Shown one piece after another: positions 15,363 to 22,330 of a stretch of 34,837 nt of DNA (positions within the stretch are counted from its first letter, which is position 1; each line of letters begins with the position of its first letter). The DNA is from an uncultured Clostridium sp. Lineage in GTDB: Bacteria; Bacillota; Clostridia; TANB77; CAG-508. Under the pieces are notes generated by a model. It searched no databases, was not told the DNA's origin, and saw nothing but the letters and a program-made list of their open reading frames with translations. Made by a program: the position numbers and the translations under genes. The DNA is taken from NCBI GenBank assembly GCA_947571515.1, contig CANOYI010000004.1, positions 1 to 34,837 on the forward strand, read 5' to 3'.

Positions 15363-15626
15363 CTATTTATCTCCATAATGATATCGACACGCCAAAATAT
15401 ATATATTCTTTTCATCTATTCTGTAAATCAGTCGATCTTTATCATTGATGCGTCGACTCCAATATCCAGCTAAATTTCCGCTCAACGATTCCGGCTTTCC
15501 TATTCCATCATTACCATTCCTAGCAATATCATTTATTAACTGATTGATCTTTTTTAAAGTTTTACGATCTTCTGTTTGCCAATACATGTAATCTTCCCAA
15601 CCAGTATCAGCAAATACCTTATTCAT
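15363..15626 (-). CDS. yoeB: YoeB-family mRNA interferase toxin
   Basis: 87 aa from the ATG inside the end of yefM. WEDYMYWQTED at 10-20 and GIGKPE...WSRRI...RLIYRI match YoeB/Txe. The catalytic residues of E. coli YoeB align exactly: E46, R65 and H83. It cuts mRNA in the ribosomal A site (family knowledge). It overlaps yefM by 8 bp, so the two are translated together. Confidence 0.93.
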   Translation of the reverse strand: MNKVFADTGWEDYMYWQTEDRKTLKKINQLINDIARNGNDGIGKPESLSGNLAGYWSRRINDKDRLIYRIDEKNIYILACRYHYGDK

Positions 15627-15885
15627 TATCTTCCACCTCTGGCAGTTCATGAATTGCACATTGTCCACTCTCTAACTGTGCTTTTCCTTTCATTAACCAA
15701 TCGTAATTTTCTTTATTCCCCATAACATAAATATTTTCCATAAGATTGTTGTATGATTCTTCTGATATCATAACCACATTCTTATTATCTTTTCTTGTAA
15801 CAATCATAGTTTCATAATCATCCGTTACTTTATCCATATACATTTTCATATTGTCACGAAGATTTGTATAATTTACTGCCAACAT
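15619..15885 (-). CDS. yefM: YefM/Axe-family antitoxin
   Basis: 88 aa from the ATG preceded by GGAGGTG. The N-terminal MLAVNYTNLRDNMKMYMDKV and MISEESYNNLMENIYVM match the YefM/Phd DNA-binding fold. The acidic C-terminus (ELPEVEDNE) is where such antitoxins neutralise YoeB. It probably binds the TGTAC repeats just upstream and autoregulates the operon. Confidence 0.92.
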   Translation of the reverse strand: MLAVNYTNLRDNMKMYMDKVTDDYETMIVTRKDNKNVVMISEESYNNLMENIYVMGNKENYDWLMKGKAQLESGQCAIHELPEVEDNE

Positions 15886-15905
15886 AATAATCACCTCCAA
15901 TTATA

Positions 15906-15955
15906 TGTACGGTTTTCTGTACTTATATTGTACTGTACAATTTTCTGTACGTCAA
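15906..15955 (-). promoter_or_regulatory. yefM-yoeB promoter and operator
   Basis: On the minus strand, TTGACG (15950-15955), 17 bp, and TACAAT (15927-15932). TGTAC cores occur at 15906, 15918, 15929, 15934 and 15946, with two pairs spaced exactly 12 bp apart. E. coli YefM binds TGTACA cores about 12 bp apart (known), so this is a duplicated YefM operator. Confidence 0.75.
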
Positions 15956-16024
15956 CATCTTATATTATATTCATTCAATCATACCCATATTTATCTTCGT
16001 GATATAAATCTATTATTTCAAAAC

Positions 16025-16486
16025 CTATTCCACTCTAATCTCTATAGGTTTTCCAATTATCTTTTCATTAAACAATGTCTCCGCAATAGAATCCAGATCC
16101 TCAAAATAGTAATCAAATTCATCACACTGGAAACCATCTTCTGTATCATTGATGTAATATGTCTGTTCTGTATCTGTTTCTATCGCCAAAACAATACTGT
16201 CAAATCCTCTTTCTTTGGCATCATCATAAGCAGAATTGATTTCCTCTATAAAGTCATCAACCATATATTCAGGAGGAATTTCTACATTTCTACAAGAAGA
16301 AATTTCAATCGCACAAATAATCCGTTCCCCTGATCCTCTTCTTTCAATAGCATCTTCTTGAAGTCCTTCCTCATTATCCCACCAACAATAAGATACATTT
16401 CCTTCTGCATCTTCTGTTAATAAGAAAAATGGACTCTCTGGCTGTATAAAAGGTTTTCCACTGTCTAATGCTTTAAATTCACTCAT
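16025..16486 (-). CDS. Acidic hypothetical protein, 153 aa
   Basis: GGAGGG upstream. Strongly acidic, alpha/beta, starting MSEFKALDSGKPFIQPESPF and ending EKIIGKPIEIRVE. The acidic charge might suggest an inhibitor or DNA-mimic role, but nothing specific supports that. It lies directly downstream of hicB and may be cotranscribed with hicAB. Confidence 0.62.
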   Translation of the reverse strand: MSEFKALDSGKPFIQPESPFFLLTEDAEGNVSYCWWDNEEGLQEDAIERRGSGERIICAIEISSCRNVEIPPEYMVDDFIEEINSAYDDAKERGFDSIVLAIETDTEQTYYINDTEDGFQCDEFDYYFEDLDSIAETLFNEKIIGKPIEIRVE

Positions 16487-16498
16487 AACATTTCCCTC

Positions 16499-16834
16499 CT
16501 ACACTCTGACCATATTTCCAATAGCTTCCTCAACAGCAGCATTCAAACTCTTTCCATGTTCAATCGCATACACAGCAATATTTCGGTGAAGTTCTGGGCT
16601 AATTCTGACATTAAATGTTCCCTTGTAGGGCTGCTCAGGTTCCACGTTTCTTTCTTTGCAATCTGCCAAATATTCGTTAATCACATTCTGAAAATCCTGT
16701 TCCAACTCCTGTACAGAATCCCCTTCATAAGACAATAAAGACTTTATTCCAACTACCTTTCCGAAAAGACATCCATCTTCTTTGGAATATTCCACTGTAC
16801 CATTATAATTCTTATATGATAACAAATTACTCAT
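16499..16834 (-). CDS. hicB: HicB-family antitoxin
   Basis: 111 aa. The N-terminal degraded RNase H-like HicB fold (YNGTVEYSKEDGCLFGKVVG, SYEGDSVQELEQDFQ) is followed by a C-terminal ribbon-helix-helix (GTFNVRISPELHRNIAVYAI). It starts ATGA-overlapped with hicA. It neutralises HicA and, through its RHH domain, probably binds the palindrome at 17128-17145. Confidence 0.88.
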   Translation of the reverse strand: MSNLLSYKNYNGTVEYSKEDGCLFGKVVGIKSLLSYEGDSVQELEQDFQNVINEYLADCKERNVEPEQPYKGTFNVRISPELHRNIAVYAIEHGKSLNAAVEEAIGNMVRV

Positions 16835-17082
16835 AACAATCCTTCCTTCCTCAATTTCTCTATTACCTGTTCCAATACATATCTCTTTAGGATTCTGCTT
16901 GGGTGTGGCTTATGGAAATTTATCACTTCATTACTTCCATCTTTAATAAATTTCACTCCTGATCCGGTTCCACCTTGTTTTAATTCATATCTAAAATATG
17001 ATAACAGTGATTCCATTTCATCAAAAGTAAAATCTTTAGGCTTCTTCAGCAACCTATCTATTAATTTATCTTTCTTACTCAT
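16831..17082 (-). CDS. hicA: HicA-family toxin
   Basis: 83 aa. The double-stranded-RNA-binding-like fold is recognisable: GGTGSGVKFIKDG, then INFHKPHPSRILKRYVLEQV and a C-terminal helix. In classical HicA the active His sits in a GSHH motif. Here that segment reads GSGVKF, so the histidine is absent at that place (HKPHP carries the remaining ones). It belongs to the GSRVKF-type subgroup of clostridial HicA; activity is likely but less certain. Confidence 0.8.
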   Translation of the reverse strand: MSKKDKLIDRLLKKPKDFTFDEMESLLSYFRYELKQGGTGSGVKFIKDGSNEVINFHKPHPSRILKRYVLEQVIEKLRKEGLL

Positions 17083-17102
17083 GACAGTTCTCCTTTATAT
17101 AT

Positions 17103-17145
17103 AATATACCACTCTGCAAGAGAATATGCAACTATTTTTAGTTGC
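17103..17145 (-). promoter_or_regulatory. hicAB promoter with palindromic operator
   Basis: On the minus strand, TTGCAT (17126-17131), 17 bp, and TATATT (17103-17108). The -35 is covered by the perfect palindrome GCAACTA-TTTT-TAGTTGC (17128-17145), the likely HicB binding site. Confidence 0.68.
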
Positions 17146-17197
17146 TATTTGTATATACTATAAAAGGCACTAATCCCAATTATTAATACCTTGTTTG

Positions 17198-17599
17198 TTA
17201 CCATACTTCATTTCCAACAGGTGTACCCCAGTCAAATTCCTCTGCAATATCTTTCATATCATAATTTATAAATATATCTTCCAAATTTAATTTCTTTTTC
17301 TCTCCGTCATCTATTATCGCTTCTGTATAAGAAGTAATCATACCCTTCTTATTTACTGTAATCAAATACCTGCGAATTTCTCCTTCTGGATTTTTATAAC
17401 AAAAAGAACCTTTTCTTAATTCGGGATCACCAACACGCTCAATAGCTTGTTTGTTCAAAAACCCCTGTGTCTCCACATCACTATCAAACCAAAAAGTTTC
17501 ATCAATATCTTTTAAATGAATACTAATGACTTCATCATTCTCTCCATGTAAAAATCCTTCTACATACTTTTGTATGCGCTTATCTATCAAAATTGTCAT
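17198..17599 (-). CDS. Hypothetical protein, 133 aa
   Basis: GGGAGAT precedes the ATG. Mixed alpha/beta, acidic, starting MTILIDKRIQKYVEGFLHGE and ending EEFDWGTPVGNEVW. No family recognised. It is separated from hicA by its own intergenic region, which contains a decayed AAAGGCACTAA hairpin near 17160 resembling the terminator at 22047. Confidence 0.6.
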   Translation of the reverse strand: MTILIDKRIQKYVEGFLHGENDEVISIHLKDIDETFWFDSDVETQGFLNKQAIERVGDPELRKGSFCYKNPEGEIRRYLITVNKKGMITSYTEAIIDDGEKKKLNLEDIFINYDMKDIAEEFDWGTPVGNEVW

Positions 17600-17622
17600 T
17601 CATATATCTCCCGAGGAAACAA

Positions 17623-17814
17623 TCATTTCAACTGTAAACAAAACTCCAGTTCGGCAACTTCTGTTTTCAATTTCTTAATCTCCAATAATGAACTAATTGC
17701 ATTATCTTCATATGTTGCTGAATCCATATTTTTTATGTCAATTCTAAAATATTCCTGCTGTCGCTCCAACTCTCTTTTCTTGGCAGCAAGCCTCAGTTCC
17801 ATAACTTCTACCAT
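17623..17814 (-). CDS. Small coiled-coil protein
   Basis: 63 aa starting at the ATG at 17812-17814, which has GGAGG five bases upstream. Reads MVEVMELRLAAKKRELERQQ, a continuous charged heptad helix. Probably a dimeric scaffold; function unknown. Confidence 0.6.
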   Translation of the reverse strand: MVEVMELRLAAKKRELERQQEYFRIDIKNMDSATYEDNAISSLLEIKKLKTEVAELEFCLQLK

Positions 17815-17849
17815 ATAAACCTCCAATCTCTACCAATGAAATAATCCTT

Positions 17850-18899
17850 CTATTTACTCCTATTTTCTTCCAAAAAAATATCCAAACTTTCCTCTAAAAT
17901 TTGTTTCCTAATATTAACTGCATCTTCTGTAACTGCGACACGACCTTTTGAATATTCATTATACTTATCGTTTATAGATACAAGTTTTGTACTTGTACCA
18001 AAAAATCTGATCAGCCAATCACTTAATAATTTTATATCTATTTCGCCATTAATGGCTTTATACAAAATAGACATTAATGAAATTAAATGGACTTTGCCCA
18101 ATATTTTCTTCGCTATCTTGTTTTGTTCCGAATCTTGTAAAATTTTATATACTTCTAAAAACATATCATAAATTTTATCAATTGCTCTCATCTGATCATT
18201 TGTTATTATAGATTCCCTCATTATAGGACGAATATATTTTGTTTCAAATGATTTCTTATCATTGTACAACAATATCCAAGTTTTTATTACAATGTCTTCG
18301 TTTGCGTATGCTGCTAATGACTTTTCTGATAATGCAACACTAAACAATTTATGATTTGCTAGCTGTTTAATTTCCGCTTTTGAAACTGCATTAGCTCTTG
18401 TCAATTCTATAGCCGTTAAAGATTTTCCATTATTCAATCTTCTGAACATTTCTTCTGCGTCTTCCTGTTCCATATTTTCATAATAATAAACAGTAAGACT
18501 ATAAGTCTTAATTGTATCTTGGAGTTCTTCTGGTAACTGAGAATAAGTCATTCCATTAAAATCATGTTCATTTCCTTCATCGTCCTCAAAAGTAGGTATA
18601 TTTACTAATGAAAATTCGTCGTTTAAAAATTTAATTATAGTTGTAGTTCTTTGTTTTCCATCTAGAAAATCATATGTTTTATTCTTAACGTCCTCAAATA
18701 TACAATTGCAGTACATTGGAGGAATCGGAAACCCCCTTAGCATACTATCAATTAACATACTCATTTTATTATCTTTAACGGTATTTTTCCATACAAAGGA
18801 ACGCTGAACTGCATTATCAAAAGATAAATTTCCTTTTTCATACATGATCTTTAAATCTCTCGCCATCCTTGGAAAAGATTTTCTTTCATAAGTTTTCAT
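17850..18899 (-). CDS. DUF262-family protein (GmrS-like)
   Basis: 349 aa with GGAGG. The motif VQRSFVW at 31-37, GFPIPPMY at 56-63 and YDFLDGKQRTTTIIKFLN at 76-93 are textbook DUF262, and FRRLNNGKSLTAIELTRA follows. It is distinct from the 461-aa copy at 4055. Family members hydrolyse nucleotides and act in restriction of modified DNA or in phage defence (family knowledge). No HNH nuclease domain is present, so it may need a partner. Confidence 0.85.
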   Translation of the reverse strand: MKTYERKSFPRMARDLKIMYEKGNLSFDNAVQRSFVWKNTVKDNKMSMLIDSMLRGFPIPPMYCNCIFEDVKNKTYDFLDGKQRTTTIIKFLNDEFSLVNIPTFEDDEGNEHDFNGMTYSQLPEELQDTIKTYSLTVYYYENMEQEDAEEMFRRLNNGKSLTAIELTRANAVSKAEIKQLANHKLFSVALSEKSLAAYANEDIVIKTWILLYNDKKSFETKYIRPIMRESIITNDQMRAIDKIYDMFLEVYKILQDSEQNKIAKKILGKVHLISLMSILYKAINGEIDIKLLSDWLIRFFGTSTKLVSINDKYNEYSKGRVAVTEDAVNIRKQILEESLDIFLEENRSK

Positions 18900-18922
18900 T
18901 AAGCACCTCCGCCTTCATTAAT

Positions 18923-19093
18923 TTATGCAACCCTATATTTTGTAGTTTTATTCTTACGTTTTCTTAGATGTTTTTTCGTCCATTTCCATTCATTTAACGG
19001 CATTACATGAATAGAGTTTTCTAATCTTACTACAATCATAGTTATACCATTACAATCAAATTCACAAATTATTTTAATATCATCTTTGTCCAT
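18923..19093 (-). CDS. 56-aa basic microprotein
   Basis: Starts MDKDDIKIICEFDCNGITMI and ends in a lysine/arginine-rich tail (KHLRKRKNKTTKYRVA). The pattern DDIK..CEF...G...VV....N...MP.NEW is familiar from short ORFs in integrative elements. It lies between the terminator at 19130 and the DUF262 gene. Function unknown. Confidence 0.58.
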   Translation of the reverse strand: MDKDDIKIICEFDCNGITMIVVRLENSIHVMPLNEWKWTKKHLRKRKNKTTKYRVA

Positions 19094-19129
19094 CTTTCAT
19101 TCTCCATATTATATCATTTTTTCATTATA

Positions 19130-19159
19130 AAAGCCACTGGACAATTATCCAATGGCTTT
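19130..19159 (-). terminator. Terminator after the membrane micro-ORF
   Basis: AAAGCCA/TGGCTTT stem with inner TGGA/TCCA, followed on the minus strand by TTTATAATG. The stem starts at the stop of the 23-aa ORF. Confidence 0.6.
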
Positions 19160-19229
19160 ACTTTTTACTAATATCTTCTAATAAGCAACCGATAAAATAT
19201 ATTATTATCCCTCCAATTATTGCTGACAT
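19158..19229 (-). CDS. 23-aa single-span membrane microprotein
   Basis: Reads MSAIIGGIIIYFIGCLLEDI plus SKK. There is one hydrophobic helix (3-17) with a charged C-terminal tail, and GGGAGG six bases before the ATG. It is bounded by a terminator and sits downstream of DGR target 2. Small membrane toxins have this look, but so do other microproteins. Confidence 0.48.
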   Translation of the reverse strand: MSAIIGGIIIYFIGCLLEDISKK

Positions 19230-19291
19230 AGTCTACCTCCCTAATTTATGAAATATCAAATATTTGTTTCTTCCTGTTTACTCTCAAACGT

Positions 19292-19418
19292 ACGGCAAGG
19301 GCTTACGCCCATGCCTGTCAATCAACTATTCTGTTAGTCTTCGCAAGATTCAAAGATTGAAGATTATACAATCTCTCGCTACGCTCAAGATTGTACGATG
19401 AAAAACGGACGCACGCCC
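19292..19418. repeat. 127-bp perfect direct repeat, copy B (DGR target 3' tail)
   Basis: Identical to 110-236, including the hairpin at 19367-19395 and the GGCA.GGGC hairpin. Identity stops sharply on both sides: the left flank has no relation to the Avd-gene flank of copy A, and the right flank is the variable repeat. This implies movement or gene conversion of just the target cassette end. Confidence 0.95.
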
Positions 19419-19996
19419 TCGCCAAAAACACAGTCATTGCAGCTCACATAGCCATCGGAGTGGACGCACTGAACACAAGAAGCGCCTTCTCCAGATGGCG
19501 TTGAATCTGGAGTAGCAAGCCACCACCAAGTATCCAAGTTCTTACCAAGTACCTTTCTATATTTTCGATACTGATCAACCGTCAGCAAACTTACTTTATC
19601 TGTACTTGTCCCATAATCGTCTAATCCATCCAAAGATAATAAATCAACTGAATGTTCAATAATCCTATCTTTTCCAAAATCTTTTTCTAATTCTTTTAAA
19701 TACTCGTTATTTAATTTTTCACGAAGATTGCTCATTTTCCAATTATTGTCAGGGCCAAAATTCATTCCATCTTCCAATAATTCTTTTTTAATAACAGCAG
19801 TTCTATTCCCGATGAGCTGTTCTAACACTATGTATTCAACATTATTCACCTTAAATACTTCGCCAGGTTCTAACGATAATAAATCAACTTCTTCTTTCTT
19901 TATGTCGATAATAATCTGGATATTTCCATCAATACTATTTACCATTATATCTAAATCCTTTTCCGCTTTATTAATTACATTTACACTATTACTCAT
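19385..19996 (-). CDS. DGR target protein 2 (remote diversified target)
   Basis: 203 aa from the ATG at 19994-19996 (GGAGGG upstream; a longer ORF start at 20023 is less likely). Residues ~30-203 are a DUF6273-like fold: SLEPGEVFKVNNVEYIVLEQ, then LLSLDGLDDYG, KVSLLTVDQYRKY, TWWWLATPD, the variable segment, and GVRPFFIVQS. The N-terminus differs completely from target 1. No signal peptide. It lacks an adjacent avd or RT, so it would be diversified in trans from the DGR core near the left edge. Confidence 0.85.
   Translation of the reverse strand: MSNSVNVINKAEKDLDIMVNSIDGNIQIIIDIKKEEVDLLSLEPGEVFKVNNVEYIVLEQLIGNRTAVIKKELLEDGMNFGPDNNWKMSNLREKLNNEYLKELEKDFGKDRIIEHSVDLLSLDGLDDYGTSTDKVSLLTVDQYRKYRKVLGKNLDTWWWLATPDSTPSGEGASCVQCVHSDGYVSCNDCVFGEGVRPFFIVQS
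19401..19480 (-). other. DGR variable repeat VR2
   Basis: Gapless match to VR1. Twelve variable codons (e.g. CGT/TCT, GTC/TGC, TGT/GAT, GGT/AAT, AGG/GAG) share their third base. Constant codons between them (GTT CAG, GTC, TCC, GGC, GTG, GAC TGT, GGC) are identical. This gives an inferred template rich in AAC/AAT codons. Confidence 0.88.
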
Positions 19997-20069
19997 ATTA
20001 TTTCCCTCCGTTTTTCTAATCATCTTAAAGTTCTTTTATTGCCTCATTATACTTTCCATTAATGCTAAA

Positions 20070-20264
20070 TCACTCATTCTCTTCTTCAATTTCCGACACA
20101 AATAATTCTCTGTCATATTTATAATTATCTCCATCGCAAGGCAGATCAATAAATCCTTCATTTATTTGTTCATCAATGTCCTGATAAGCTGCCCCCTCAT
20201 CCTCCGCTTCCACTTCTACATATCTCCTATATGTTTCTACAATTTCTACTTTGAATTTTGACAT
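20070..20264 (-). CDS. DpnD/PcfM-like small protein
   Basis: 64 aa from the ATG at 20262-20264 (GGAGG upstream). FKVEIVETYRRYVEVEAEDE matches the DpnD/PcfM family start, with an acidic C-terminus. PcfM is encoded in enterococcal conjugative plasmids (family knowledge), which fits a plasmid or ICE origin. Biochemical role unknown. Confidence 0.75.
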   Translation of the reverse strand: MSKFKVEIVETYRRYVEVEAEDEGAAYQDIDEQINEGFIDLPCDGDNYKYDRELFVSEIEEENE

Positions 20265-20300
20265 TATATTTTCCTCCAATCCTACCATAAAATACGAGTT

Positions 20301-20555
20301 TCATTCCTCCATATAAAGCCAATTAGCAACCTCAACATTCACTATTTTATTTTCTTCTGGCAAAAGAATATATTTGATATAATGTCCTTTAAATCCGTTA
20401 TAGGTATCAAGCGTTCCATATTGTTCTTGATATGCCTTATCAGCTTCAGCTTTGTTGGTAAATAATCCAAGAAGTTTACAGCTTCCATCTTCTGCATTAC
20501 ACTTTGTCTTACTATTTTCCTCTATAACGAAAGCTAAAATTTTCTTCTGTTCCAT
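20301..20555 (-). CDS. Hypothetical protein, 84 aa
   Basis: GGAGG precedes the ATG. It starts MEQKKILAFVIEENSKTKCN; LLGLFTNKAEADKAYQEQYG looks like a small alpha/beta ferredoxin-like fold. Part of the 20-24 kb run of short accessory genes. Function unknown. Confidence 0.62.
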   Translation of the reverse strand: MEQKKILAFVIEENSKTKCNAEDGSCKLLGLFTNKAEADKAYQEQYGTLDTYNGFKGHYIKYILLPEENKIVNVEVANWLYMEE

Positions 20556-20591
20556 AAACTAATCCTCCATTTTGCTCTTGAAATTCCGATT

Positions 20592-20903
20592 CTATTCATT
20601 TTCTAATAACCATTCATCAACACTCTTATATTTATCTTTTATATTTGCATTTTCATTTAGATTATTCATGATATGAAGAAATACAGATTCCATATTAACA
20701 TATCTTTTACTCAATGTTTCACAAGTTCCTACCTTTCTGCCTGTCAATGAATACTTAAAAGGTTCATATATTTTTTCTTCCCTCTGCAACGTAAATTCCC
20801 ATTCTTGAGATAATTTATAAGAAAATGTATCAGATTCCCCTTCTTTCCATAAATGTTCTTCTCTTAATGTTTTTAAAACATATTCTCTTGTCATTTTTTG
20901 CAT
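20592..20903 (-). CDS. Hypothetical protein, 103 aa
   Basis: The start is set at the ATG at 20901-20903, which has AAAGGAAG upstream and abuts the previous gene; a longer ORF start would overlap that gene by 95 bp. Starts MQKMTREYVLKTLREEHLWK. Charged alpha/beta protein, no family recognised. Confidence 0.58.
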   Translation of the reverse strand: MQKMTREYVLKTLREEHLWKEGESDTFSYKLSQEWEFTLQREEKIYEPFKYSLTGRKVGTCETLSKRYVNMESVFLHIMNNLNENANIKDKYKSVDEWLLENE

Positions 20904-20919
20904 GATATTTTCTTCCTTT

Positions 20920-21198
20920 CTATGAATGAAATCCTGAATCTGTTTGAATATTTGCATACCACCATCCAGTATACCTATCAACTTCATGATTCTTTTCATC
21001 CTCTTCAGGGTCATAATATCCAGTATTTATAAGAATTTCCTCTCCTTGCGTCTTATAAAGCGTTTCAAACATATCTGCTATTGCATTAACAGCACTTTCT
21101 GTTTTACAAAGAATTTCGCCACCAGAAGTCCAAATTTCCCCTTCTGAATAATCTCTTAATCTATCTGTTATTAAATCAACCCAATTAATTTTTTTCAT
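20920..21198 (-). CDS. Small accessory protein, 92 aa
   Basis: GGAGG upstream. Starts MKKINWVDLITDRLRDYSEG. The segment DMFETLY...INTGYYDPEEDEKN...YTGWWYANI is familiar from short proteins in Lachnospiraceae elements. Function unknown. Confidence 0.65.
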   Translation of the reverse strand: MKKINWVDLITDRLRDYSEGEIWTSGGEILCKTESAVNAIADMFETLYKTQGEEILINTGYYDPEEDEKNHEVDRYTGWWYANIQTDSGFHS

Positions 21199-21244
21199 AA
21201 TTACTTGTTCCTCCGTTCTTCGATAAAACCTAGTTTATCCTTCT

Positions 21245-21523
21245 CTAAATCTTGACCTCATGTTCTGTGATTCTCCATTCCCAGCAATCACTATCACAGT
21301 CACTATCAATCAATGCATCACCACATCTTTCGTCTTCTGCAAAATTCCAATAACAACCACAAAACCCGTATCCAGCATCAGCTTTTTCCTGAGAAGTTCC
21401 AAGCTCTTCCATTTGATTAATGTATTCCTCTTTTACTATCTTCACGGCCTTATTTCCATCAAGAAGCACTTCTGGTTCAGGTTTAAATCTAGGAGTATCT
21501 CTTTCTATGACATATATTTTCAT
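21245..21523 (-). CDS. Small cysteine- and acid-rich protein, ~92 aa
   Basis: Start taken at MKIYVIERDTPRFKPEPEVL (21521-21523, GGATGAGA upstream); two earlier in-frame Mets (21547, 21532) remain possible. The C-terminal part has five cysteines (FCGCYWNF, RCGDALIDSDCDSDCW). No family recognised. Confidence 0.58.
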   Translation of the reverse strand: MKIYVIERDTPRFKPEPEVLLDGNKAVKIVKEEYINQMEELGTSQEKADAGYGFCGCYWNFAEDERCGDALIDSDCDSDCWEWRITEHEVKI

Positions 21524-21652
21524 TATTCTCATCCATTCTTCTCTCAACTTATGGTTCTATCTAATTATTTCTTTACAATACCTTTTCATTGCAATAAATT
21601 ATTTTCAAATCATTCATAGTCTTTTCTCTTCTCAGAAATCCAAGCTCATTCC

Positions 21653-21820
21653 CTAATAAACCAACTCAAAGCCTTCATGACCAAATCCTGTTTGTTCCGA
21701 CAGCCAATCAGATATCTCATTTACATCTGTCATATCTTTTGGAAGTTCTATTTCTGTTGATAATTGTTTTAGTAAATCTACGTCTCCATCCGTGTCCCAC
21801 TTAATATTTATTGCTTTCAT
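21653..21820 (-). CDS. 55-aa accessory microprotein
   Basis: Starts MKAINIKWDTDGDVDLLKQL, then IELPKDMTDVNEISDWLSEQ and TGFGHEGFEL. The KWD.D.......LP..M.D.dEISD.LS..TG pattern is a recurrent small family in clostridial elements. Acidic; function unknown. Confidence 0.65.
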   Translation of the reverse strand: MKAINIKWDTDGDVDLLKQLSTEIELPKDMTDVNEISDWLSEQTGFGHEGFELVY

Positions 21821-21866
21821 AAAAATTTCTCCGTTCTATGTACTTAAATCCATTTTTCAAAACTAT

Positions 21867-22029
21867 TCAATATCCATTGTTATTCAATATCTCTTTTATA
21901 TTTTTTTCTGATTGTTCATCGTTTATAGCCTTGTTCCTATCTGATGTAACATCGATAATAATTCCTGTATCAAAATTTCTTAATACATAAATCTTTTCCT
22001 TTCCACTCTCTATTTCTCCATTTATTCAT
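21867..22029 (-). pseudogene. Small gene with disrupted start
   Basis: A 52-codon open frame (NGEIESGKEKIYVLRNFDTG and on, to ILNNNGY) looks protein-like but has no start codon. The only ATG (22027-22029) is in another frame, one base off. A single-base indel near the start would explain it. Confidence 0.4.
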
Positions 22030-22046
22030 GTTTACAGCCACTATAA

Positions 22047-22078
22047 AAGGCACTAACAAATATTTCCGCCAATGCCTT
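22047..22078 (-). terminator. Terminator hairpin before the decayed ORF
   Basis: AAGGCA/TGCCTT stem; on the minus strand it is followed by TTTATAG. It ends the 22094-22294 gene. The sequence CTATAAAAGGCACTAA is shared with a decayed copy near 17158. Confidence 0.5.
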
Positions 22079-22093
22079 CTAATTGGTTATAAT

Positions 22094-22294
22094 CTATATC
22101 ATAACGTAATCTTCTAATAACTCATTAAGGTTTTCTTTTCGCCATCTATGTAACAGCCTGTCTCCTGTGTAGTTCCTTACGCCATTTGACCATTCTAAAT
22201 ACTGCCTGACTGAGTTATGATAATGTCCGTCGTTGTGGACTTCTATATATTTGTTGCTGTTACGTTTATTTTGATAAATTGTAACTATGGTCAT
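22094..22294 (-). CDS. Hypothetical protein, 66 aa
   Basis: AAGGAGGTTGGAG before the ATG. Basic and aromatic (HNDGHYHNSVRQYLEW, RLLHRWRKENL), so possibly nucleic-acid-binding. No family recognised. Confidence 0.6.
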   Translation of the reverse strand: MTIVTIYQNKRNSNKYIEVHNDGHYHNSVRQYLEWSNGVRNYTGDRLLHRWRKENLNELLEDYVMI

Positions 22295-22330
22295 GCTCCA
22301 ACCTCCTTAAAACGATTTTTGAATACCATA

